20,738 bases of DNA, from positions 1 to 20,738 of the forward strand of contig JAJYAS010000003.1 of assembly GCA_021779415.1 (NCBI GenBank), written 5' to 3'. Numbering within the stretch: the first letter of the stretch is position 1; each line of letters starts with the position of its first letter. Source of the DNA: Bacillota bacterium (GTDB lineage: Bacteria; Bacillota_B; Desulfitobacteriia; Desulfitobacteriales; Desulfitobacteriaceae). The position numbers and the translations under genes are program-made. A model generated the notes under the pieces. The model did no database searches and had not been told where the DNA came from. It worked only from the letters and a program-made list of their open reading frames with translations. Positions 8,291 to 16,694 of the stretch are shown in pieces.

Positions 8291-8319
8291 ATTATACTAT
8301 ATAGTCAGGAAGTTCTTAA
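8291..8319 (-). promoter_or_regulatory. Sigma-A-like promoter for the LysM gene
   Basis: On the minus strand TTAAGA (8314-8319) and TATAAT (8291-8296) are separated by 17 nt. The -10 box is perfect and the -35 box matches 4 of 6. It starts inside the last codons of pilO and would give a leader of about 65 nt containing the SD hairpin. Confidence 0.5.
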
Positions 8320-8865
8320 GCCTGTGCAAAAATACATCTGGAGAAGCACTTCCCCGCCTTCCGTTTCTAAACGTACTTCCTGAACATGAATACTGAACTC
8401 CTGCATCTTCTCAACCGCTTTGAGTGCTCTGACAATACCTTCCCATGGACCATGTAATCTCAGTCGAACCAGCCCATAATCCAAACTTCCCCCATCCCCC
8501 ACCTCTCTCCGTTCTCCAAACCGTTCAACATTTAAAGCATAGACGGCCACACCTTCTTCTACAAACGCGCCTCGGCACTGATCCATCATGCTGGGGAACT
8601 GATCCATCGTAGGAATCGTCGACGCCTTAGTATCCCCTATATAATTAACCGACCCTGCTTTTACGTTTTGCCAATAGATTTTCTCCTTCTGCAAAGAGCG
8701 CAGTTGAAGATACATTGGACGCCACAGCACCAGAAATGCAAAAACAGTGCAAGTTAAGATCATCACGACGATTCTCTTGACACTACGTAGTGAAAGACGC
8801 CGAAATGGGAAGACCTGAGAAAGGATAGTATGCTTAACCTTGATCTCACTTGGGGAATAAGCCAT
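8305..8865 (-). CDS. pilO: PilO-like pilus alignment protein
   Basis: 186 aa. A short basic cytoplasmic N-terminus is followed by a single membrane helix (about 30-48), a short coiled region and a ferredoxin-like C-terminal half (about 100-186). This is the architecture of PilO, which pairs with PilN across the membrane and links the motor platform to the outer parts of the machine. Sequence conservation in PilO is low, so the call rests on topology, size and position directly after the PilM-PilN fusion (18 nt spacing). It is the last gene of the pilus cluster. No PilP or PilQ follows, as expected for a cell without an outer membrane. Confidence 0.75.
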   Translation of the reverse strand: MAYSPSEIKVKHTILSQVFPFRRLSLRSVKRIVVMILTCTVFAFLVLWRPMYLQLRSLQKEKIYWQNVKAGSVNYIGDTKASTIPTMDQFPSMMDQCRGAFVEEGVAVYALNVERFGERREVGDGGSLDYGLVRLRLHGPWEGIVRALKAVEKMQEFSIHVQEVRLETEGGEVLLQMYFCTGLRTS

Positions 8866-8883
8866 AATTTACCCACCCTCGCC

Positions 8884-10350
8884 TTAAGATTCTCCCAGGT
8901 TCACAGCTTGCGCTCCAGCTTTGCCCCGTTTTGCACTCAAAGAGAACTCTACGTTGTCTTGCGTAGTCAATTTATAACTCGTCAAAGCGGGTTGTTCCCA
9001 GCCCATGGTCCGAAGTTTACGAATCAAGGTTTGAACCCCTCTCGAATCATCCGTACTTCCGCTTAACGACATACTACCTTGCTTGTACGTGACTTCTTGA
9101 ATCTTCAGTTCTGAACCCCATAAAGCTTGAACCTTTGCCAACTCTTCGCCAATTTTCTCTGGCTGAAGCGTTACCTTTTTCCAAGCAGCTTCAAGTTCTT
9201 CACGCTGTTTGGCCTGTTCCTGAATCTTAGCACCTTGGCTTGAAAGCACTTGAACCTCTTGTTGCAAGGGTAACGCATTTTGATAGAGCACGAAGCAAAC
9301 GATTGTTCCAATCATCAAAAACGCCCCGCTGAAAAATGCCAGTCCACGGAACGTCCGCCTAAGCTTCTTGTCCCTATTCGGTTGACCCAAAAGATTTAGC
9401 CCGGGTCGACGTGCAGCAATCCGTTGTCCATACCCTACTGCCACCTCGCCCCAGCCCTTATTCTCTGCCAAGACCTTCTGCCAAGGACCTGGAACATACG
9501 TGATTTCGGCTTGTTCTACCGTTGAAACGTGATTTGACGTCAGTATTCTCTGGGCAAGCTGACCAGCGACCGTGTCTCCACTCCAGACCAAACGTTTCAA
9601 ATTGAGATCGTTATGTTGTGTGCTGTAGAACAAGAGGAAGCGCCGAATCTCACTTTCCAAAGGTTCTATCCGCTCTTCGACACTTCCCTCAACCACCTTG
9701 GAGGAGGCGGAGGGAAGTAACGTACGCACACTTTCTGGTACAGTTCCTCTAAATAAGACCATCTGAAAGCTATCACACTCTCCTTGAAGATAAAGCACAT
9801 CTTCCTTCGCCTCAAAACCTAAAGCTTGCCCTAAAACAGAAAATGCAAAATCTATACCCTCTACCTTAAACCCAGCTTCTCCAAAAATGAAGACATACCT
9901 TTCGAGGATGCTTTCCCGAGTTGCACTCAGTAAAATATCCAAACATGTAGGTTTTTCTTCGGAAATCACTTGGTAATCGTAGAGTAAATCTGACCTAATA
10001 ATCGGAATCTCTTCAGTGGCTAACAAGGAAATGGCCGATTTCCTATCTCGTTTTTTCAACCATGGCAATGAATATGCCTGAAGAAATCCTTGTTGAAGAG
10101 GGATCGCCAAATACACCTTTAAATCTTTGTAAAGCTCCTGAGGTAACTGTGACGCATAATTTAACAAAACAGCAATCAGAGCGTTTTCGTTTCGCACGTT
10201 GCCCTGTTCGATGAGCCCAGTCGATAATGGAATTCGGTCAAACTTGACTGCACTAGAACGATGACCTTGTCTTAGGAAAGGAGGGACCGAAAACCAAAAT
10301 GCTCGAATTTCTCCATCGGTCAATTCAAAGACCACTGAATTATGTCGCAT
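8884..10350 (-). CDS. Fused PilM-PilN pilus assembly protein
   Basis: 488 aa. Residues 1 to about 312 look like the actin-like PilM fold. From 316 the chain continues as PilN: GLNLLGQP (317-324, the PilN-type NLLP peptide that normally docks on PilM), a basic stretch, one membrane helix (337-357), a coiled coil (about 362-395) and a ferredoxin-like end (about 405-475). In most type IV pilus systems PilM and PilN are separate proteins. The PilM half lacks clear nucleotide-binding motifs: the first phosphate loop, usually GIDIGSSSVK-like, reads FELTDGEIR, and the second is not recognisable near DVLYLQGECDSFQ. It may thus be a structural scaffold only. ATG 10350 has AGAGGTGA 5 nt upstream. PilO follows. 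Confidence 0.8.
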   Translation of the reverse strand: MRHNSVVFELTDGEIRAFWFSVPPFLRQGHRSSAVKFDRIPLSTGLIEQGNVRNENALIAVLLNYASQLPQELYKDLKVYLAIPLQQGFLQAYSLPWLKKRDRKSAISLLATEEIPIIRSDLLYDYQVISEEKPTCLDILLSATRESILERYVFIFGEAGFKVEGIDFAFSVLGQALGFEAKEDVLYLQGECDSFQMVLFRGTVPESVRTLLPSASSKVVEGSVEERIEPLESEIRRFLLFYSTQHNDLNLKRLVWSGDTVAGQLAQRILTSNHVSTVEQAEITYVPGPWQKVLAENKGWGEVAVGYGQRIAARRPGLNLLGQPNRDKKLRRTFRGLAFFSGAFLMIGTIVCFVLYQNALPLQQEVQVLSSQGAKIQEQAKQREELEAAWKKVTLQPEKIGEELAKVQALWGSELKIQEVTYKQGSMSLSGSTDDSRGVQTLIRKLRTMGWEQPALTSYKLTTQDNVEFSLSAKRGKAGAQAVNLGES

Positions 10351-10373
10351 TAAGTCACCTCTTTATCTATTAT

Positions 10374-11153
10374 CTATCTAGCCCAGACCCAATACCAATC
10401 GAATATTTGAGTTCCCCAGAATAGGGCTAGTATCGCCCCAAGCGCAAGATAAGGTCCGAAGGGGATCTGTTGTCGAAAACCCGTCTTGCCCAGTAAAAGA
10501 AGAAAAATCCCTATGATCGCTCCCACAAAGCTTCCTGCAAATACGGCTAGAAAGATAGAGGGAAACCCTAAGAAAGCACCCATTGCAGCGACTAACTTGA
10601 TATCTCCGAGTCCCATTCCTTGCGGATAAACTCGGGCAATAATCCAAAATAACCCCCCAGCTCCCAAGGCACTGAGCACACTCTCCCATCCCGCTGGGTT
10701 TCCAGGTATAAGAAAGGCTCCCAGTAACCCCAGACCCAAAAGCGGAAGGGTAAGCACATCCGGCAAGCGGAAGGTGTCAAGATCAATAAATGTTAAGGCA
10801 ACGAGCACCGCCACAAAAACTAAGTGTAACAACAGCCGAGCAGGGTTGATGCTCATCCCGAAACTTAACGTAGCGGTCAAATAGAAGAGAACGCCAGTTA
10901 AAAGTTCGACCAAGGGATAACGCCAGGAAATTCGTTCTTGACAATTACGGCACTGTCCCTTCTGAATCAGAAAGCTAATCAAGGGAACTAGCTCCCAGGC
11001 TCTTAGGTAATGTCCACAAGCAGGACAGTGAGAACCTGGGGCTGCGATGGATTCCCCACGTGGGACACGATAAATGACCACGTTCAGGAAACTACCAATC
11101 AGGAGTCCTAAAAGTCCGATGGTTATACTCATAAAATACGACGGATCATGCAA
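10374..11153 (-). CDS. pilD: Prepilin peptidase and N-methyltransferase
   Basis: 259 aa membrane aspartic protease (A24) that cuts the leader from the pilins and pseudopilins in this cluster and methylates the new N-terminus. The cytoplasmic loop carries the paired cysteines CPAC (43-46) and CRNC (68-71) of the full-length bifunctional form. The catalytic aspartates are D124 (TFIDLDTFRLPD) and D184 (GMGLGDIKLVAAMG). About eight hydrophobic helices are present. TTG 11153 is chosen because AAAGGGGA lies 8 nt upstream; ATG 11132, seven residues later, is the alternative. The gene lies 62 nt after the pilin gene, past a weak hairpin. Confidence 0.96.
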   Translation of the reverse strand: MHDPSYFMSITIGLLGLLIGSFLNVVIYRVPRGESIAAPGSHCPACGHYLRAWELVPLISFLIQKGQCRNCQERISWRYPLVELLTGVLFYLTATLSFGMSINPARLLLHLVFVAVLVALTFIDLDTFRLPDVLTLPLLGLGLLGAFLIPGNPAGWESVLSALGAGGLFWIIARVYPQGMGLGDIKLVAAMGAFLGFPSIFLAVFAGSFVGAIIGIFLLLLGKTGFRQQIPFGPYLALGAILALFWGTQIFDWYWVWAR

Positions 11154-11181
11154 CGAAGTGTCCCCTTTCAGACAGAATTCT

Positions 11182-11201
11182 AAAACAAACCCTTTGGGCT
11201 T
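11182..11201 (-). terminator. Weak attenuator-like hairpin after the pilin gene
   Basis: On the minus strand AAGCCC (11196-11201) pairs with GGGTTT (11187-11192), including one G-T pair, across a 3-nt loop; G and TTTT follow. It lies 15 nt after the pilin stop and before pilD. A partial terminator here would give much more pilin mRNA than mRNA for the downstream assembly genes. Confidence 0.45.
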
Positions 11202-11215
11202 TAACTAACTTAACT

Positions 11216-11716
11216 CTAATTTGCCGACGACCAAAGTACTGTTGTTAAACTTTCATCATATGCTCGGACTTCTGCAGCCAAACCATCCCCCGACAGGTAA
11301 ATCATGATTGTGTTCGTAGGAGCTAGCGTTTTGATATCAGGAATTGAAAATAGGGTCTTATCTACAGCATCCACTGTTAACGAGGCAACTCCAAACCCCT
11401 GCTTTCCATCAGGGGCAAACTGCTGCGTTGTCGACTTGTCTAACTTGCTTATATATTTCGGTATAAGAGCTGTACTCGCTACCGTACCAGTGGACGCCGT
11501 CAAGTCTGCCGTTTTGGGATACGCTCCTGTGTCGACTTGATAGCGATCCAAGGCCGCTTTGACTTGGTGCGCCGTCGCAACATCTGCTTTTCGTCGTGCA
11601 TTTGCTGTACTCGATGCTACCTTAGGGATCAGCACAGCAGCTAAGATGCCTATAATAATGACCACTGCCAACACTTCAATTAGAGTGAATCCGTTGTCAC
11701 GTTTGATAAACTTCAT
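11216..11716 (-). CDS. Major type IV pilin
   Basis: 166 aa from ATG 11716, chosen because AAGGAGGCGAG (11721-11731) lies just upstream; a longer frame from 11740 adds eight residues without benefit. The leader MKFIKRDNG is cut before F10, and the mature protein starts FTLIEVLAVVIIIGILAAV with the conserved Glu at +5. The N-terminal helix is followed by ARRKADVATAHQVKAALDRYQ and a C-terminal domain of about 110 residues rich in Thr, Ser and Ala. It has no cysteines, so no disulfide loop is possible. Size, single complete helix and the hairpin after it suggest it is the main subunit, while the four pseudopilins upstream are minor. It lies between pilC and pilD with a 117-nt leader that holds a heptamer array. 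Confidence 0.93.
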   Translation of the reverse strand: MKFIKRDNGFTLIEVLAVVIIIGILAAVLIPKVASSTANARRKADVATAHQVKAALDRYQVDTGAYPKTADLTASTGTVASTALIPKYISKLDKSTTQQFAPDGKQGFGVASLTVDAVDKTLFSIPDIKTLAPTNTIMIYLSGDGLAAEVRAYDESLTTVLWSSAN

Positions 11717-11824
11717 CCCACTCGCCTCCTTCATCTTCATGAAACCCTCGCTTCAAAAGATCTCCAGTATTTATAAACTGATTCGCAGTCCCAAGTTCAC
11801 TTCCTCAACTAAAAAAATACCACT

Positions 11825-11859
11825 ATCTGACCTCCGGCCTCTGACCCCTGACTTCTGTC
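11825..11859 (-). repeat. Period-7 tandem array A (consensus GTCAG+2), overlapping the pilC stop
   Basis: Reading the minus strand from 11859, five consecutive 7-nt units occur: GACAGAA, GTCAGGG, GTCAGAG, GCCGGAG, GTCAGAT. A five-base core (GTCAG) is followed by two variable bases. The array begins inside the TGA stop codon of pilC and ends 109 nt before the pilin start. No pairing that would make it a terminator is evident. Confidence 0.8.
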
Positions 11860-13057
11860 ACTCCAGATGTGAACTGAGATCGAAAATAGGTAGCATTACT
11901 CCGCTGGCAACTAGCCCAATCAGCCCAGCTAAAGCGAGGATAAAGACTGGCTCAAGCATCTTGGTAATCCTGTTGAGCTGATCCTCCAGTTCACGGCGAA
12001 ACCTTTGCGTGACAAAATGCAACATGCGATCCAATTGACCCGCTTCTTCAGCGACTGAGATCATTTCGGCTCCCTCCCTCGGAAAAATCTTACTCGCCCG
12101 TAGTAGAGGGGCCATACGTTCTCCCTGCCGGACATTGAGAATAAGCTGGTTCGTTAACTCCAACATTTCTTGGCTACGTAACACACCAGTAGTTAAGCGC
12201 AAGGCCTCGAGCAAAGGGATTCCGGCATCAATCAGTCGACCCAAAATTTGGCTAAATTGAACTAAATCGCGGAGGCGATAGACCTTGCCAAGAAGGGGGA
12301 GCCGTCCTAACAAACGGTCAAGACGCATTTTCCAACGTATTGAGCTTCTATGTTTCAGGACCAGTAAACTACCCACGAACAAACCAAGAGTACTCCACAC
12401 AATAGGAGGGATTAGGCGACCACCGGCAAAAATGACTCTCGTCATAAACGGTAGTTCTGAACCCATACTCATAAAGAGTTTTTCGTACATTGGAAGCACC
12501 CAGACCGAGAGGACGTAGAGTACGACGACGACAGCGAGCAATAAAAGCAGGGGATAGGCAAGGGCCGACTTTATTTTTTTGTGATAAACGAATTCCTGAT
12601 CTAGCTCATCAGCCACTTCATTTAGGACCTTTCCAAGTGTACCAGTATATTCCCCAGCTTTAATCATGGAGAGGATAAACGTATTCGGGGATGGATTGAG
12701 GAGGGATAAAGCCTCCGACAAATCGTTCCCCTCTTCCACTCGGGCCTTAACCTTCTTCCATTGTTCCTGCTCGAAGGTTAGTTTCTCTTCATGAAAGGTC
12801 ATCATCTCTAAGGCCTGAACTAAGGGGATTCCTGCTTCCAATAAAGTTGCTAGTCGACGGGCGAAATGGCTCCACTTAAGCTTGGTACGGGTCGGCAAGA
12901 GGATGCTTTGCCAATCTCGTGCTAAGCGAACCTCTACTGGGAAATATCCATTCTCCCGTAAATGGGCTTGAACCTCTGAGATTTCCTCGCCTACCCATGA
13001 ACCTTGCTGTATAATTCCCTGCTCATCAACAGCTTTCCAGGCAAAACGTTGCTTCAT
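11858..13057 (-). CDS. pilC: Type IV pilus platform protein PilC (GspF family)
   Basis: 399 aa inner-membrane platform on which the PilB and PilT motors act. There are two repeated T2SSF domains (about 63-187 and 265-388), each with the LEAGIPLVQAL or IDAGIPLLEAL signature and a GEYTGTL or AEEAGQL motif. Membrane helices lie at about 167-190, 213-235 and 369-391. The start overlaps the pilT stop (ATGA) and AAGGAG touches the ATG with no spacer, so translation probably depends on coupling to pilT. The stop codon lies in heptamer array A. Confidence 0.96.
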   Translation of the reverse strand: MKQRFAWKAVDEQGIIQQGSWVGEEISEVQAHLRENGYFPVEVRLARDWQSILLPTRTKLKWSHFARRLATLLEAGIPLVQALEMMTFHEEKLTFEQEQWKKVKARVEEGNDLSEALSLLNPSPNTFILSMIKAGEYTGTLGKVLNEVADELDQEFVYHKKIKSALAYPLLLLLAVVVVLYVLSVWVLPMYEKLFMSMGSELPFMTRVIFAGGRLIPPIVWSTLGLFVGSLLVLKHRSSIRWKMRLDRLLGRLPLLGKVYRLRDLVQFSQILGRLIDAGIPLLEALRLTTGVLRSQEMLELTNQLILNVRQGERMAPLLRASKIFPREGAEMISVAEEAGQLDRMLHFVTQRFRRELEDQLNRITKMLEPVFILALAGLIGLVASGVMLPIFDLSSHLE

Positions 13058-14100
13058 CTCCTTAAACTATCGGGACTCTGCAGTTTTTCTTGGGCAACCT
13101 CATAAGATACAAGGCCCCTTTGTACTAAGTCCATTATGGCCTTATCCATTGTTTGCATCCCCAGCTTGGCATTCGTCTGAATGACGGTCGGCAGCTGATG
13201 GGTTTTCCCCTCCCTGATGAGGCTACGAACCGCTGGCGTCGCCAACATCACTTCAATGGCCGCCACGCGCCCTTTATGATCCGCTCTGGCGAACAATTGT
13301 TGAGATAATATCCCCTGTAAAACGGCAGCCAGTTGTACGCGGATTTGCTGCTGTTGATGCGGTGGGAAAACATCAATCATTCGATCCACGGACTGGGTCG
13401 CATCATTCGTATGCAAGGTGCTGAAGACTAAATGCCCGGTTTCAGCGGCGGTAACAGCGGTGGCTATCGTTTCCAGATCTCGCATCTCACCCACTAAAAT
13501 CACGTCGGGATCTTGGCGCAAGACGGCACGCAATGCATTTGTGAACGATTGAGTATCATTACCAACTTCCCGTTGATTGACCAAACTCAATTTGTGGCGG
13601 TGTAAATATTCTATAGGGTCTTCGATCGTTACAATATGACAAGCCCTTGTGCGATTAATGTAGTCAACCAGCGAGGCAAGCGTCGTTGATTTACCACTCC
13701 CGGTCGGGCCAGTTACTAAGACTAACCCTTTATGTAAGCGAGCTAATTCAATGCTCACAGGCGGAAGGCCCAGTTCTTCCGGACTAGGGATGACAAAGGG
13801 AATCAAACGAATAACAATTCCAATGGATCCACGCTGTCGAAAAGCGTTAACACGATATCGTCCAACTCCAGGCAAACTGTACGAAAGGTCCAATTCCCCA
13901 TTATCTGCAAATCGTTTAGCCTGTTGTTCATTCATCAGAGAATGTCCAAATTTCTCGAGATCCGCTTGCGATATTTTCTCCGTTTCCAGTTGGATCAGTG
14001 AGCCGTCAATGCGCAGTACCGGTGGGCTCTCTACTGTTAAATGGATGTCTGATGCCTTTTTTTCTCCCGCCATTAGTAATAGTTCCTCAAGTGAAAACAT
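13054..14100 (-). CDS. pilT: Pilus retraction ATPase PilT
   Basis: 348 aa, the normal length for PilT, the hexameric motor that withdraws pili. Walker A is GPTGSGKST (131-139); the Asp box is TIEDPIEY; Walker B is DPDVILVGEMRD (197-208); the His box is ETGHLVFSTLHTND; and the PilT-type C-terminal motif appears as SLIREGKTHQLPT. It lacks the four-cysteine element found in PilB. Its presence beside PilB predicts retractable pili (twitching, adhesion control or DNA uptake). ATG 14100 uses AGGAGAG, which overlaps the pilB stop. Confidence 0.97.
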   Translation of the reverse strand: MFSLEELLLMAGEKKASDIHLTVESPPVLRIDGSLIQLETEKISQADLEKFGHSLMNEQQAKRFADNGELDLSYSLPGVGRYRVNAFRQRGSIGIVIRLIPFVIPSPEELGLPPVSIELARLHKGLVLVTGPTGSGKSTTLASLVDYINRTRACHIVTIEDPIEYLHRHKLSLVNQREVGNDTQSFTNALRAVLRQDPDVILVGEMRDLETIATAVTAAETGHLVFSTLHTNDATQSVDRMIDVFPPHQQQQIRVQLAAVLQGILSQQLFARADHKGRVAAIEVMLATPAVRSLIREGKTHQLPTVIQTNAKLGMQTMDKAIMDLVQRGLVSYEVAQEKLQSPDSLRR

Positions 14101-14111
14101 CTTTTTCTCTC

Positions 14112-15797
14112 CTACCCTTCAATGCCCGAAGTAGCATGTAGTACTTCTTCCACAGTTGTAGACCCTTGAGCCACCTTGAGTAGTCCATCTTCCAAGACGG
14201 TTAACATCCCTGAAACCATGGCCTGTTGCTCGATGTCCCTAGAATTTTGACGTGAAAGGATTAGCTCCTTAATTTCCTGATTATATTGCAAAAACTCGTG
14301 AATTCCAATCCTGCCTCGGAACCCCGTTTCCAAACATTCCTGACATCCTGTAGGACGATATAAGTGAGTAATAGCTGTCGGCAAGTGCAGCGATCTTTTC
14401 TCTGTCTCAGACACCCTGTACGTCGTCTTGCAATGTTCGCACAAACGCCGAACCAAGCGTTGAGACAAAACCCCACTGACCGCAGATGCCAAAAGATACG
14501 GTTCTATCCCCATATCAATGAGTCGGGCCAACGCCTCCGCGGCTGTGTTAGTATGTAGGGTGGATAAGACCAAATGCCCTGTAAGAGAAGCGGTGATGGC
14601 AATTCTAGCCGTTTCTTCATCCCGTATTTCTCCAATCATGATCACATCAGGGTCTTGCCTGAGGATATGTCGTAAACCGACTACAAAACTGAGTCCCGCA
14701 GGAAGATTGACTTGAACTTGGTTTACCCCCGGAAGTTGATATTCCACAGGCTCTTCGATCGAAATGATATTTTTCTCCTCGGCATTTAATTCTCTAAGAA
14801 GTGCGTATAGGGTTGTCGTTTTACCACTTCCCGTTGGGCCCACCACCAATATTAAACCATTCGGGCGTCTTAACAAGGCCTGTAACCCTGACTCAACCTC
14901 TGATCGCATCCCTAAAGCATTGAGCGGTCGCTGCGCCATCTCTGGATCAAGAATACGTACGACAATTTTTTCGCCAAACACCGTTGGCATAGACGCTACC
15001 CGCAAGTCGACACTACGAAATTCAGCACTAAACGTCATTCGCCCATCTTGTGGAATTCGGCGTTCCGCAACATCCATTTGGGCCATGACTTTTAAACAAG
15101 AAACGATACTCCGTGCAGCATTTGGAGAAAGCGCGTGTTTCCTAATAAGTTTACCGTCGATTCGATAGCGCACGACAAAGTCGTTTTTGCGTGGTTCCCA
15201 ATGAATATCACTTACCCCTTGTATTACTGCCTCATGCAACACAGAGCGCACTAATTTAAGAGTGGGAGCATCATCTTGTAGCAAATCTGGATCTGTGACT
15301 TCGACCGACCATGTAGCCTGATCCTCATAGATCGTGTCTACTGGGGAGGCAAGTTGAGCAACCGATTGTTCCACAGTTAGATACTGACGAATTGCCGCTT
15401 GGATTTCCTCTGCCTTAGCAAAGACTGGCTCAACCTCTAATCCACTTAAAATCCTCACATCTCGGAGAGCACGTTCATGAGTGGGGTCGAATAGGGCAAC
15501 TCTCAAGATTCCCGACCGCAGTTCGAAGGGGATAAGAGTGTAGCGTCGAGCCACTTCTTCCGGAATTAACCCCGCGACCCTTGGGTCAATAGTGACTTGG
15601 GTCAACGAAATTTCTGGGATGCCTAGATATCTACGCACCGCTTCTGCCAAGCTCGCTTTGGACAATACTCCCATACTCACGAGCACTTCGCCAATCCGTT
15701 CTCCGTTATCCTGCGCAACCTCTAAACCCTCCGCCAAATCTTTAGCCAATATGTAGCCTCGGGCGAGTAGAAACTGACTAAATTCATGGTTTTTCAT
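14112..15797 (-). CDS. pilB: Pilus extension ATPase PilB (GspE family)
   Basis: 561 aa. An N-terminal MshEN/GspE-N region (about 1-140) is followed by the motor domain. Walker A is GPTGSGKT (320-327), the Asp box is IISIEEPVEY, Walker B is DPDVIMIGEIRDEET (382-396) and the His box is TGHLVLSTLHTN. The zinc-type cysteines are at 453/456 (CEHC) and 485/488 (CQEC), which is typical of PilB and absent from PilT. MshEN domains in some PilB/GspE homologues bind c-di-GMP, which is of interest given the GGDEF-EAL gene in this window; I did not verify the binding motif here. ATG 15797 follows the pilX stop in TAATATG and has no good SD, suggesting translational coupling. Confidence 0.96.
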   Translation of the reverse strand: MKNHEFSQFLLARGYILAKDLAEGLEVAQDNGERIGEVLVSMGVLSKASLAEAVRRYLGIPEISLTQVTIDPRVAGLIPEEVARRYTLIPFELRSGILRVALFDPTHERALRDVRILSGLEVEPVFAKAEEIQAAIRQYLTVEQSVAQLASPVDTIYEDQATWSVEVTDPDLLQDDAPTLKLVRSVLHEAVIQGVSDIHWEPRKNDFVVRYRIDGKLIRKHALSPNAARSIVSCLKVMAQMDVAERRIPQDGRMTFSAEFRSVDLRVASMPTVFGEKIVVRILDPEMAQRPLNALGMRSEVESGLQALLRRPNGLILVVGPTGSGKTTTLYALLRELNAEEKNIISIEEPVEYQLPGVNQVQVNLPAGLSFVVGLRHILRQDPDVIMIGEIRDEETARIAITASLTGHLVLSTLHTNTAAEALARLIDMGIEPYLLASAVSGVLSQRLVRRLCEHCKTTYRVSETEKRSLHLPTAITHLYRPTGCQECLETGFRGRIGIHEFLQYNQEIKELILSRQNSRDIEQQAMVSGMLTVLEDGLLKVAQGSTTVEEVLHATSGIEG

Positions 15798-15798
15798 A

Positions 15799-16227
15799 TT
15801 ATGTATGTAACTCTTGGTAACTCTTCAAAATCCACTTTCCTGTCACTAATTGGAGTATCACCTGAATTTTTCGAACTGCTAATCCTGAATGTCCTTGAGA
15901 AGTCACTTTATACCCTCCTCCATTCGTCGTCGCAATAACTACGTCAACACGCCCGGTACTTAAAGAAACGTTGCCACCCCGAAGTCCAGTGTTAACCAGC
16001 AGATGAGCCTTAGCCCACTCAACACCCCCTTCTGCCGCGTAAAGGGCCTGTCTACTTTGAGTTTCCCGCCTCACTATACGGTTTTCCGCATTAGCCTTTA
16101 GATATCCATCCATTCCAAGTCCTGAAAGAATCGTCAACAGAAGGAGCATAAGAAGAGTAGCATATCCGTTCGCTTGAAATTTACTAAAGTTGCTGTGTGC
16201 AGCCTTTGCCTGACTGCGCTTTGCCAT
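15799..16227 (-). CDS. PilX/GspK-like minor pseudopilin
   Basis: 142 aa from ATG 16227. The basic leader MAKRSQAKAAHSNFSKFQANG ends in Gly21, and the mature N-terminus YATLLMLLLLTILSGLG has Leu instead of Glu at +5. Loss of Glu5 is characteristic of GspK, the capping pseudopilin. The following RQALYAAEGGVEWAKAHL resembles the PilX N-terminal family. It is short for GspK (no large inserted domain), so PilX-like is the safer name. The gene overlaps the end of the preceding pseudopilin gene by 94 nt. The SD is modest (GAAGGA, about 12 nt upstream). Confidence 0.78.
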   Translation of the reverse strand: MAKRSQAKAAHSNFSKFQANGYATLLMLLLLTILSGLGMDGYLKANAENRIVRRETQSRQALYAAEGGVEWAKAHLLVNTGLRGGNVSLSTGRVDVVIATTNGGGYKVTSQGHSGLAVRKIQVILQLVTGKWILKSYQELHT

Positions 16228-16694
16228 GCCACTTTTTGTCCTTCCACACTTGCTTCTAAGAAGACATTCCAAAGTCCAGGTTCCACCTCCACACATTCCC
16301 ATTCGGTGATATAACTAGCCAACGGTTCTTTTGTTCCTAAGTGCACCCAGTACAAATCCTTAACGCCATCGTGATCTAAATCATCACTATAATAAGAATC
16401 GAGCGTTGGCACCGGATTGGCGTCAGCCGTTAGTGGCAATATAAACAACTTTTTACTGTCTTGAACCCATACCACGGTTTGTGCCGAACGAATCTCTGTT
16501 GAAATGATTTGGCCAGCCGTCATGACTGAATAGTATGCTTCCAAATGATTTTTCAAGGCTCGCGCTCCCCGCCACTGATCCGTCAATAAGCGCAGTGTCG
16601 TCACCATAACGATACCCGTGATTAGCAAAGCGAATAAGACTTCTAAAAGTGTTAACCCACGCTCAGAGTTATGGCCCACTCTATTCAACTGCAT
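16134..16694 (-). CDS. PilW/GspJ-like minor pseudopilin
   Basis: 186 aa from ATG 16694, chosen for the SD GGAG 7 nt upstream and because it gives a short leader MQLNRVGHNSERG cut before LTLLEVLFALLITGIV, with Glu at +5. The size and N-terminus fit PilW/GspJ, part of the tip complex. Residues about 106-120 contain an acidic DSYYSDDLDHDGVKDLY segment that could bind a metal such as calcium. The start overlaps the previous gene by 14 nt. The last ~30 codons (after WQSAVRQ) are read from DNA that also encodes the leader and membrane helix of the next gene. Confidence 0.8.
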   Translation of the reverse strand: MQLNRVGHNSERGLTLLEVLFALLITGIVMVTTLRLLTDQWRGARALKNHLEAYYSVMTAGQIISTEIRSAQTVVWVQDSKKLFILPLTADANPVPTLDSYYSDDLDHDGVKDLYWVHLGTKEPLASYITEWECVEVEPGLWNVFLEASVEGQKVAWQSAVRQRLHTATLVNFKRTDMLLFLCSFC

